Source of the DNA: Cordilura impudica
Taxonomy: Eukaryota > Arthropoda > Insecta > Diptera > Scathophagidae
Length of the DNA: 64,000 bases
Reading direction: 5' to 3'
Assembly (NCBI GenBank): GCA_963682025.1
Contig: OY821518.1
Coordinates: forward strand, 11,027,400 to 11,091,399
Shown here: piece after piece, positions 53,165-64,000 of the stretch
How the letters are laid out: each line of letters starts with the position of its first letter
How positions within the stretch are numbered: position 1 is the first letter of the stretch
Made by a program: the position numbers and the translations under genes
Notes under the pieces: model-generated
What the model was told of the DNA's origin: nothing
The model's database searches: none
Seen by the model: the letters and a program-made list of their open reading frames with translations, nothing else

Positions 53165-53467
53165 GGTAGTTAATAAATATTTACCATCATGCCTAGAATT
53201 TCGCCATAAAATATCAAACATCACCGATAAACATTAAACATAATTAGACAAAATTTTGGAATAGAAATAATTACGATAAAGTTAAGATTTCTGCTGTTAA
53301 ATGTTCCACAGTTTTCTATACATTTTTAAGGTTTAGAACAGTATTTTGCTATTTAAGACTTACGAAATAATCTAAATTTTCTCTATAAAAGACTAAATTT
53401 AGCTTTTAAATACTTACGATAAAGTCTAGATTTTCATTATGAAAAGATGATAACATTTAAAATATTA
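53165..53467. repeat. Degenerate TTTCGCYATAAAA repeat field, left part
   Basis: Recurring words AATTTCGCCATAAAATAT, GACTTACGATAAAGTCTAGA and ATTTTCTCTATAAAAGACTA at irregular 40-80 bp spacing. The same theme resumes at 55090-55780, beyond two insertions. Confidence 0.55.
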
Positions 53468-54650
53468 CAACACTACTTGACCCGGCAAACGTTGTTTTGC
53501 CACATAATTAATTAATAGTGAATATTGGTCGACCTATCACATGAAGAAATTATTGGCTCATGAGATCTGCCACGCCCGGTTGTCCAATCACGCCCATTTT
53601 TGGTCCGACTACTTCGATTAACAGCCAATTGACGTGCAGACAGTTTTAAGACTATGGGCATCATAGTATTCCAGATATATGACAGGAGGTACCATGCCCA
53701 CTTGTTTGATACCGCCCATTTTTCACATAACTTCTCACACTCATCATTCGTAAACTCACACCTAGTTTCAAGACTGTCGGGTTTATAGTACTCCAGGTAA
53801 TATTTTTTGAATGGGAGGTGCCACGCCTACTAACCCAATCCCGCCCATTTTTGGTGTGGCTACTCACATTAACAAGCAATTGACGTGCAGAAAGTTTCAA
53901 GACTCTGGCCATCATAGAACTCTAGATATATAATGATATGTATTTACTATGTATGGGAGGTGCCACGCCCATTGCTTTCATCCCACTCATTTTTCACTTA
54001 ACTTCTTACACTCATCATTAGTGAACTCACACCTGTCTGATTTATAGTACTTCAGATAATATTTTTTGTATAGGCGGTGTCACGCCCACTAACCTAATCC
54101 CGCCCATTTTTGGTACGACTACTCACATTAATAACTCATTAACTCAATCAAAATTCCAAGGCCTTCACTATTACACTACTCCCGATATATGACATTATAT
54201 ATTTACTTTGTATAGGGGTACCACGCCCACTGATCTGATCCCGCCCATTTTTTCCGAGTACTAACGTTGATAACATATGAACTCAAACTAAGTCCCAAGA
54301 CTTTATCTATTACAGTACTCTAGATATATGACATTAAATATTTACTTTGTATGGCGGGTGCCACGCCCATTGGCATGATCCCGCCCATTTTTCACAATTC
54401 TTTAGATTAGTTTAATATGTACATGTTCATAGTTTCAGAACTTTTGCTATCACAGTACTACAGATATTATATGTTAAAACTTTGTATGAGATCCGCCACG
54501 CCCACTTGTTTTCGGGAAATTTTCCGGAATATTCTTAGGTATCCTTTTTTTTGGCAGAGACCTGTCCGAATTGGTGCTAATCATCGAAATCGGTCGAGGC
54601 GTTCTCGAGTTAGAAGCGTAGTAACTAACACGACTTTCTTTTACAAATAT
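53468..54650 (-). mobile_element. Helitron-like repeat with internal minisatellite
   Basis: Left end CTACTTGACCCGGCAAACG, an eroded form of the CTAG...GACCC 3' end seen at 60118 (GGGTCAGCTAG). Right end in minus orientation: TGTAAAAGAAAGTCGTGTTA then GTTACTACGCTTCTAACTCG. The interior has about seven degenerate units of roughly 150 bp: TATGGGAGGTGCCACGCCCA, ATCCCGCCCATTTTTGG, ACTCACATTAATAACTCAT, AGTACTCTAGATATATGACA. No coding capacity. The transposition class is inferred from the ends only. Confidence 0.55.
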
Positions 54651-54651
54651 A

Positions 54652-55027
54652 TCTCTAATATTTATAGGCTAGGCGATTTCTTGTGACCGATGTTTTGTTC
54701 TACCATTTTATCCCGATTTTGGCCAAACGTATATTATTTGAAAAGTATTTCTTTTCAGCCGTTTTGCATATTTATAGATTTATAATTTTTTCCCCTTATT
54801 TCGAGTAAATTGCATTTAAAGTTGCTACTAACACATACATAAAATTACTCAATGCTATGTGTGTGTTTATTAAATATGTTAATGTGTTTGTAATAAAAAT
54901 GAGTTTGTTTTTTTGTGTTGATTTGTGAATAGGCTATAATTGATTAGCATACTTTTAGGGTTTTTATTTAAGGAAAAAAAAATTTCCTAGAATTTGCACT
55001 CGAATTTCGAGGGCTGGAATCTGCTAG
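54652..55027 (+). mobile_element. Small non-autonomous Helitron
   Basis: Starts TCTCTAATATTTATAGGC after A, ends CTCGAATTTCGAG hairpin, GGCTGGAATCTGCTAG before T; 376 bp, the best-preserved copy. It lies at the tip of the minisatellite-bearing repeat to its left. Confidence 0.85.
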
Positions 55028-55089
55028 TATAGATTAATAGAATAGATTAATATATTCTAGAATTATTTCTAGAATTATATAGCTATATA

Positions 55090-55780
55090 AAGCGAAATTG
55101 GATAAAAGAATTAAAAAAAGTAGGGTATGAAAATTTCTAAACATCTTTATGGAAAATCTAATCTTGACCTCTAGAGTTTCGCCATAAAAATTTCTTAAAT
55201 TTTTCTGTAGATAAACTTTGATATAGTTAATATAATTTCGCTATAAAACCTTCGAAGATTTATTCTAAATTTCGCTATGAAAAGTTTCGCGAATTTGTTT
55301 GTATAAAATTAATTTAATCTAAAATTTTGCTATTAAATACGTGTTCGTGTGGTTAATTTTTAAATTTCGGTAAAATGAAGGCCAACTATTAAATCTGGAT
55401 TTTCTCTATAACACTCCCAAAGTTATTTGAGAAACTCAAGGTAGTATAAGAAGCGCACGATTTATTTGAAAATATCACTTTAAAAAGGCCGACGATTTAT
55501 AAGAAGAGCCAATATTTATTTTAAAATTTCGTTATAAAAAGGCCAAGCAATTTTTATGAAATTTCGCTATAAACGTTCTTAAAGACAAGTGCAGATTATC
55601 GACATAAGGAGGGTTACGATTTATTTGTAAAATATTGCCATTCGAAAGTCGACGATTAATTTTTGCCATAAAATATGCCATGGTTTATTAAGGAACATTG
55701 CGATAAGAAGTCTATAACTCTGCCTATTAAATTTCGCCATTTAAGTCCATAGGAACAATCACGGATCATTAGCTTATGCC
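55090..55780. repeat. Degenerate TTTCGCYATAAAA repeat field, right part
   Basis: The motif recurs at about 55183, 55228, 55264, 55325, 55538, 55560, 55665 and 55730 with variations (AATTTCGCTATAAAACC, AATTTCGTTATAAAAAGG). Spacing is irregular (20-210 bp). No reading frame was found. Confidence 0.55.
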
Positions 55781-56842
55781 TATTTATATTTTTTTTTTTT
55801 CGAACTAGACCTTTAAATCAAATATTAATCCAAAATTTGTCTTAGTTTTATGAAAATGAAAACACTTTCTCAAAGCATCATCTTGAAAATAATCATTTTG
55901 ATTATGCTGCCATATTCAGCGTTTAAAAAACATTGCCGTACGTTTGAGGGTTAACAAAAAGACAGCCATATGAATTGTATGTTCCCGTAGAGACATTTAT
56001 TTAAGCAGACATTTAGCAGCTGTGACTTTTTTCCTCTTTTTTTCCTGTTACAGTTGTATAGTGCAGAGAAGTACAATGACATTTTTTCCATTCATTCATT
56101 CGTTCATTCATTCATTCAAATAAATTGTTATTGTTTACAATACCGACCCTGAAAGTATTTTAAACTAGTAAATATGTTCATATAAAACTTCCGTTGTTGT
56201 TTCGAATTTCAACACTTTTGATTTCACTCGGTTGCTGGTGTTGAAAATGTTGCCAATGTTTGTGTGAGCGTAAGTGGTGTGTGTATGTGCGTTTGTGTGT
56301 TTTCTGTTTACAAATGAAAAATCATTAAAGCGTTAAATCAGTTTTTATAGTGTACATGAAACACACTAACACACACCAACACACATACACATTGGCAAAG
56401 ATATTTAGATTCAGTAGAGAGACAATACGTACAGAAATGTAAAATTTCGTTTTTGCAAAACTTTTCCTATTTGTTATAATGTTTCGTTGTTGTCACCTAA
56501 CAGCTGAGCCCCAAGTCTGACTGAATATTGTTGGCAAACTGTTGGGAAGTGGGAATGTCTAAGTATTTGTAGACTATAAGATTCAAATTGTACTTTATGC
56601 AACCATTTTTATGTTTAAGAAAATTAGGATGACGTCATGGTGCTGTTAATAAATAAACAATTATAAAATTCCTCCTATGGTGGCTTTTGATTTAAAGCTG
56701 TTTTGAAACAGTTTTCCTTTCGGTTGGAACTTAATTTGCCAATGATAATGCAACTTGGCTGTTAATGCATTTCCTTGATTTCTAACTCCTTTAACTGCTT
56801 TAGCTGCCAATCTACATTTGATTTCAAATAAATCTCTCCTCT
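55781..56842. other. Intergenic DNA, no gene seen
   Basis: Contains a CATTCATTCATTCATTCATTC tract near 56091-56118 and GT/CA-rich stretches (56265-56305, 56360-56395). Otherwise unremarkable; could be host intronic DNA. Confidence 0.5.
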
Positions 56843-57690
56843 TTTGAAACAAATGTGCCAATGTTTTTTTTGCTTTATTTAAAGTAAAAACATTTCATCT
56901 TGAGCCTGAATACTTTCTAACTCAATCTCTCCTCTATACCTAAATCTTATGGAATGTTGAAGCCAACAGATATTTAAATCAAAATAATTACAATTTCTGT
57001 GTTTTTGGTTGTCTTTCTCAAAAAAAAAAGAAAAACCAACCACAAAAAGTTAAATCGAAATAAATGTATGCTGTCATCAAAAGTGTTAGCGCCTGAAAGT
57101 ATGCTTCGAACAAGAAAAAAGAAACACACAAATTCTAATGGTTGAATAAGTGGTTAACAGTTCGAATTCAACAATCATCTCTGACTATACAGAAATCAAG
57201 AACAAATGTTTTTTGGTAAATGCTTCCAGTTATCCAGTTATAAGCTTATTTTGTTTACCACATAGTTAAATATGGTTTATATCATTATACTGTCTGTTAC
57301 TTGTTTTTTTTTTTGTCCCAATAGACAATAAGGAAGAATAAGGAATTTGATGTTGGTTTTTTGTCCAGCAATTTGAAATTTAGTTTTTTGTTGTATCTTT
57401 TTTTTTGGCTTAGAGATGTGGAATATTAAGTTAATTTTCTATTATATGCTAAAGACTATTGGAGGGTGAGGGAAACATTTAAGGGGTGTGAATGAGAAAT
57501 CAAAATATATTTACACACTAATTTATTAAAATAAAGTAGAAAGGTTTTTATTAATTTTTATAAAAATAAAAAATCTTATTTTCGATCTATATCAGTTTAA
57601 TGATTGAGTTTGAAATTATTCAGGCTCAAGATCATATGTTTTTACTTTAAATAAAGCAAAAATATTGGCACATCTGTTTCAAGAAATTGA
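56843..57690. repeat. Inverted repeat pair, arms about 75 bp
   Basis: 56843-56925 (TTTTGAAACAAATGTGCCAA, GCTTTATTTAAAGTAAAAAC, ATCTTGAGCCTGAAT) is the near reverse complement of 57618-57690. The loop is about 690 bp and has no gene. A third partial copy lies at 58083-58115. Confidence 0.7.
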
Positions 57691-58024
57691 TCTATATTCT
57701 GCATGACAGGTTATACAGCTGTTTCAGGAAGAGTCACCAACCCTCATCAGTAACCAAAAGCAGTAGATAGTTTGTTTGGTAAAAAGTTAAATTCATATAT
57801 ATTTGTTGAAAACAACCAAACGAGAATTCAAGCAAAACTTATACTATTTACGCCTCTTCCAATATAACAACCTAAAATATAGAACACCTTTGAAACAAAT
57901 ATGTTTGTATACGAGTACTCATTGCATACTACAATATACATGTTTGTTTTTGTCTTGGAAAAAAAAAAGAAAAACAAGTTGTTTTTGCTAAACTTACATT
58001 TAGCGTTAAAGGCGTGCCCTCCAA

Positions 58025-58117
58025 TTTTTAATTTTATTATTTTTTATAAAAATAAAAAAATCTTATTTTCGATCTTTATATAAGTAAAAACATTTGATCT
58101 TGAGCCTGAATAAAGTA
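58025..58117. repeat. Third copy of the 56.8/57.6-kb repeat
   Basis: TTTTATAAAAATAAAAAAATC, TTATTTTCGATCT and AAGTAAAAACATTTGATCTT then GAGCCTGAAT combine words from 57550-57590 and the 56.9-kb arm, so the family has been rearranged. Confidence 0.6.
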
Positions 58118-59402
58118 GAAATGTTTTAGTCAGTCTAGGCTGAATATATGATATTCTATATCATAGATTTTGGTATTGGATCTTAGTTGAAGATCCAGGT
58201 GATGGATATAGAATATAAGTATAAACCAATTTTCAGCGAGATAGCCACAATTTGAATGTCTATGGGTATAGGGTGGCCCTTCATTATATGGGTGGCCCTT
58301 CATCATATGGAGAAAAAAAAGTGTTCAAACTCGCGGTCGCACCCTCTAGAAATATGCGGAAAGCAAAAAGCTAAGAAATATAAAGTTTTGGGCTAATCAA
58401 AAAACGTTTAGAGTTGGCCCAACGCTATTGAGAATTTCAAGTGTGTTTTATAGGGGGAGAATATGACTTTCTTTCAGATTTGACGAAAATTTCGTTCTAT
58501 AGTTTAATTTTTCCGACAAATTGTTAAATAACTCGAGATCACCATTATATTATCTTTCCAAAAAGCTATAAAACTTCAAAATCGAATATAAAATCGCCAG
58601 GAAATAGCAAATGCCCCAGACCACTTTTGTGCCAAAAAAAAACTTGGTCATGGAATTTGATGGCATTTATTTCAACTTTAAGAAATTAATTAAAGCCAAC
58701 ATTCAATTTTAGTCTCTATACCCGAAAGTACTCAGATATGAAGTATTGTTTTATTGCCACTTTGTTAGCCTAATAAGCATTGAGACCGAAAATGAAAATT
58801 TTTTTTGATAAAATTTTGAAAACTCCCTTTTAAAGTTTTGAAAAATTTTCTTAAACAAAATTTGGAAAAATTGATCTAGCTCTTTGGAATCTTGTTAAAT
58901 GCATGTTAGAGATTAACTGTATGAATTTTTAGCTAAATCCCTGTGCCAGAATATTTTTTGGAAAGGATTTTATTTTTGCGGATTTCGAGAAAAATGGGAT
59001 TTTTGTAAAATATTCTGTAAATGTACTATTTCTAAATTCTTTGTATTAAAAATTCATCACTACTTCATTTTCTTTTAAATATAATGTTTTATCTTAATAG
59101 CCTAGGGTTTCGGAAAAAAATAATATGACCCCATTAGTCCTTTTGGAATTGGAGTCACATATGACCCCAAGCTAATAAAAGACAATTTATTCAAAAAATT
59201 CAAATATTTTGTAAGTGCTGTTGAATTTTTAGATGCGATGCCTAAAATATAATAACCAAATGTGTAGAACTTCCATTCCTAAATTTGGGATAAATCCGAG
59301 AACGTTAACTCACTATTTGCCAAGGCCAGCTTTGGATTTTAAGATATTTTTAAATAAAAGCTAGAGGACTCCTGCTGCTCTGCAGCATTATATTATATTA
59401 TA
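58118..59402. other. Intergenic DNA, no gene seen
   Basis: AT-rich. A direct 20-bp duplication GGGTGGCCCTTCATTATATG / GGGTGGCCCTTCATCATATG lies at about 58271-58310. No protein-like frame. Confidence 0.5.
59387..59402. repeat. (ATATT)n satellite, short left remainder
   Basis: About three units of TTATA directly left of the Helitron, in phase with the main array on its right. Confidence 0.8.
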
Positions 59403-60118
59403 TCTTAATATATAAAAATGATTGTGCGTATGTACGTCTGACCATCACGGCTGAACCACTGAAGCTATCCACTTTATATTAACACCATGTGTACGTGTTA
59501 TGCTCCGGATGGTTTTTTTTTGTGTTAGACCCCCGTAACCCCTCTGCGAGGGCGTGGTAAAAGAGGGGTGGTGGTCGAAAAATTTTCAAATATAGTCAAT
59601 ATGCGTGTCGTTTTTATATTTTTCGCGGTCGCTAATTCGAACGGTCATAATACCAGGTTGATAGAACCACTGGAAATGAGCGGGGCGAGTGGGCGGAAGT
59701 AAAAAATTTAGAATAATGCCTGTATTGGTGTAATTTTAATACTGCCTAAGGTATGCTTGAGTTTTTGACATTTTTACTTTCCGAAAATTCCAACTGGGCG
59801 GGGTAAAAAGGCGGGGCAAAATCTCCTCCTTGAAGTCCAGGCCATATAGTTAAACCAAATACTTGAAATTTTGAATAGAGATACCTTAAGGTATGCTCAA
59901 ACTTTTAACATTTTTACTTTCCGGAAATTCGAATAAGGGACTGAATAAGAGAAGTGATGGGGCAAATATTCCTGGCCATATGGATTAAGCTAGAGAATTG
60001 CAATTTGGTTCATACGTACTTTAAGGTATAGTACAACTCTTGACATTTTTTACTTTACGGAAATTGGATAAATTAGAATTAATTTTCAATCAATTTAATG
60101 GGGAATTGGGTCAGCTAG
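59403..60118 (+). mobile_element. Helitron-type element inserted in the (ATATT)n satellite
   Basis: Starts TCTTAATATATAAAAATGAT after A and ends AATTGGGTCAGCTAG before T; 716 bp, no target duplication and no coding capacity. The interior has three to four degenerate units of about 130-150 bp (TTGACATTTTTACTTTCCGG, AAATTGGATAA/AAATTCGAATAAGG, AAGGTATGCTCAA). The left flank is already satellite, and joining TTATATTATATTATA to TTATATTATATT continues the 5-bp register exactly. Confidence 0.8.
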
Positions 60119-63100
60119 TTATATTATATTATATTATATTATATTATATTATATTATATTATATTATATTATATTATATTATATTATATTATATTATATT
60201 ATATTATATTATATTATATTATATTATATTATATTATATTATATTATATTATATTATATTATATTATATTATATTATATTATATTATATTATATTATATT
60301 ATATTATATTATATTATATTATATTATATTATATTATATTATATTATATTATATTATATTATATTATATTATATTATATTATATTATATTATATATATTA
60401 TATATTATATTATATTATATTATATTATATTATATTATATTATATTATATTATATTATATTATATTATATTATATTATATTATATTATATTATATTATAT
60501 TATATTATATTATATTATATTATATTATATTATATTATATTATATTATATTATATTATATTATATTATATTATATTATATTATATTATATTATATTATAT
60601 TATATTATATTATATTATATTATATTATATTATATTATATTATATTATATTATATTATATTATATTATATTATATTATATTATATTATATTATATTATAT
60701 TATATTATATTATATTATATTATATTATATTATATTATATTATATTATATTATATTATATTATATTATATTATATTATATTATATTATATTATATTATAT
60801 TATATTATATTATATTATATTATATTATATTATATTATATTATATTATATTATATTATATTATATTATATTATATTATATTATATTATATTATATTATAT
60901 TATATTATATTATATTATATTATATTATATTATATTATATTATATTATATTATATTATATTATATTATATTATATTATATTATATTTATATTATATTATA
61001 TTATATTATATTATATTATATTATATTATATTATATTATATTATATTATTATATTATATTATATTATATTATATTATATTATATTATATTATATTATATT
61101 ATATTATATTATATTATATTATATTATATTATATTATATTATATTATATTATATTATATTATATTATATTATATTATATTATATTATATTATATTATATT
61201 ATATTATATTATATTATATTATATTATATTATATTATATTATATTATATTATATTATATTATATTATATTATATTATATTATATTATATTATATTATATT
61301 ATATTATATTATATTATATTATATTATATTATATTATATTATATTATATTATATTATATTATATTATATTATATTATATTATATTATATTATATTATATT
61401 ATATTATATTATATTATATTATATTATTATATTATATTATATTATATTATTATATTATATTATATTATATTATATTATATTATATTATATTATATTATAT
61501 TATATTATTTATATTATATTATATTATATTATATTATATTATATTATATTATATTATATTATATTATATTATATTATATTATATTATATTATATTATATT
61601 ATATTATATTATATTATATTATATTATATTATATTATATTATTATATTATATTATATTATATTATATTATATTATATTATATTATATTATATTATATTAT
61701 ATTATATTATATTATATTATATTATATTATATTATATTATATTATATTATATTATATTATATTATATTATATTATATTATATTATATTATATTATATTAT
61801 ATTATATTATATTTATATTATATTATATTATATTATATTATATTATATTATATTATATTATATTATATTATATTATATTATATTATATTATATTATATTA
61901 TATTATATTATATTATATTATATTATATTATATTATATTATATTATATTATATTATATTATATTATATTATATTATATTATATTATATTATATTATATTA
62001 TATTATATTATATTATATTATATTATATTATATTATATTATATTATATTATATTATATTATATTATATTATATTATATTATATTATATTATATTATATTA
62101 TATTATATTATATTATATTATATTATATTATATTATATTATATTATATTATATTATATTATATTATATTATATTATATTATATTATATTATATTATATTA
62201 TATTATATTATATTATATTATATATTATATTATATTATATTATATTATATTATATTATATTATATTATATTATATTATATTATATTATATTATATTATAT
62301 TATATTATATTATATTATATTATATTATATTATATTATATTATATTATATTATATTATATTATATTATATTATATTATATTATATTATATTATATTATAT
62401 TATATTATATTATATTATATTATATTATATTATATTATATTATATTATATTATATTATATTATATTATTATATTATATTATATTATATTATATTATATTA
62501 TATTATATTATATTATATTATATTATATTATATTATATTATATTATATTATATTATATTATATTATATTATATTATATTATATTATATTATATTATATTA
62601 TATTATATTATATTATATTATATTATATTATATTATATTATATTATATTATATTATATTATATTATATTATATTATATTATATTATATTATATTATATTA
62701 TATTATATTATATTATATTATATTATATTATATTATATTATATTATATTATATTATATTATATTATATTATATTATATTATATTATATTATATTATATTA
62801 TATTATATTATATTATATTATATTATATTATATTATATTATATTATATTATATTATATTATATTATATTATATTATATTATATTATATTATATTATATTA
62901 TATTATATTATATTATATTATATTATATTATATTATATTATATTATATTATATTATATTATATTATATTATATTATATTATATTATATTATATTATATTA
63001 TATTATATTATATTATATTATATTATATTATATTATATTATATTATATTATATTATATTATATTATATTATATTATATTATATTATATTATATTATATTA

Positions 63101-64000
63101 TATTATATTATATTATATTATATTATATTATATTATATTATATTATATTATATTATATTATATTATATTATATTATATTATATTATATTATATTATATTA
63201 TATTATATTATATTATATTATATTATATTATATTATATTATATTATATTATATTATATTATATTATATTATATTATATTATATTATATTATATTATATTA
63301 TATTATATTATATTATATTATATTATATTATATTATATTATATTATATTATATTATATTATATTATATTATATTATATTATATTATATTATATTATATTA
63401 TATTATATTATATTATATTATATTATATTATATTATATTATATTATATTATATTATATTATATTATATTATATTATATTATATTATATTATATTATATTA
63501 TATTATATTATATTATATTATATTATATTATATTATATTATATTATATTATATTATATTATATTATATTATATTATATTATTATATTATATTATATTATA
63601 TTATATTATATTATATTATATTATATTATATTATATTATATTATATTATATTATATTATATTATATTATATTATATTATATTATATTATATTATATTATA
63701 TTATATTATATTATATTATATTATATTATATTATATTATTATATTATATTATATTATATTATATTATATTATATTATATTATATTATATTATATTATATT
63801 ATATTATATTATATTATATTATATTATATTATATTATATTATATTATATTATATTATATTATATTATATTATATTATATTATATTATATTATATTATATT
63901 ATATTATATTATATTATATTATATTATATTATATTATATTATATTATATTATATTATATTATATTATATTATATTATATATTATATTATATTATATTATA
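60119..64000. repeat. (ATATT)n satellite (AATAT class), runs past the window end
   Basis: At least 3.88 kb of ATATT pentamers with almost no substitutions. Single-base or two-base slips break the phase at irregular places (near 60391-60408, 60984, 61047, 61425, 61450, 61507, 61640, 61811, 62220, 62467, 63580, 63739 and 63978). AATAT is a known abundant heterochromatic satellite of Drosophila. Exact length should be treated with caution, because such arrays are easily collapsed or extended in assembly. Confidence 0.95.

Noticed and set aside
54417..54686. Open frame at the right end of the minisatellite repeat
   Set aside because: It spans the junction between two repeats and has no protein similarity that I can recognise.
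60119..64000. Pentamer array as a telomere
   Set aside because: The insect telomere repeat is TTAGG, and flies lack it; ATATT is the AATAT satellite class.
1..64000. tRNA, rRNA and snRNA genes
   Set aside because: Scanning by eye for GGTTCGANTCC-type B boxes and conserved rRNA words gave none; a tRNAscan/Infernal run would be decisive.

Overview
The window looks like gene-poor, repeat-dominated DNA from a higher fly (Brachycera, probably a calyptrate such as a blowfly or house-fly relative). This is inferred from extreme AT richness, a long (ATATT)n satellite (the AATAT class known from Drosophila heterochromatin), many DINE-1/mini-me-like repeats with (GTCC)n tracts, Jockey-type LINE tails, 65-75 nt introns, and one small Kazal-type secreted protein gene with a fly-like start context (CAAAATG). 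No bacterial feature is visible. No rRNA, tRNA or CRISPR was found.

Layout. 1-2046, 4375-10796 and 38706-40435 are three islands of a T-rich heptamer satellite (TTTTTAA, TTTTTCA, TTTTTAC variants), bounded by copies of one short terminal module (GATGTGTAAACATC-like). Two complete DINE-1-like elements sit inside the second island. 13005-19600 holds a PIF/Harbinger element with a 3-bp target duplication and broken transposase, non-autonomous Helitrons and dispersed repeats. 20645-24850 holds a minisatellite-bearing Helitron-like repeat with a nested MITE, then an inverted LINE. 26393-31383 is a nested stack: a mariner inside a Tc1-like element inside a DINE-1-like fragment, next to a LINE that itself carries a DINE-1-like insertion. 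31384-34345 is an element with roughly 360-bp inverted repeats and a broken spliced gene of a transposase-like family. 41160-42317 carries a four-exon minus-strand gene of another repeat-borne family whose exons join in frame. 44922-45155 is the Kazal gene, the only convincing host gene. 48817-50290 is a broken gene whose C-terminal part resembles the RAG1/Transib catalytic core. 51520-52731 is a mariner with a long open frame but a substituted catalytic residue. 53165-55780 is a degenerate repeat field interrupted by two Helitron-type insertions. 60119-64000 is the (ATATT)n satellite, with a Helitron inserted exactly in register at its left edge (59403-60118).

The genes do not form a pathway. 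Almost all coding sequence belongs to decayed transposable elements, so the main information is their insertion history: exact termini, target duplications, reconstructable empty sites, and several transposase families that I can describe but not all name. Boundaries of repeats without clear termini are approximate, and family names rest on motifs read by eye.
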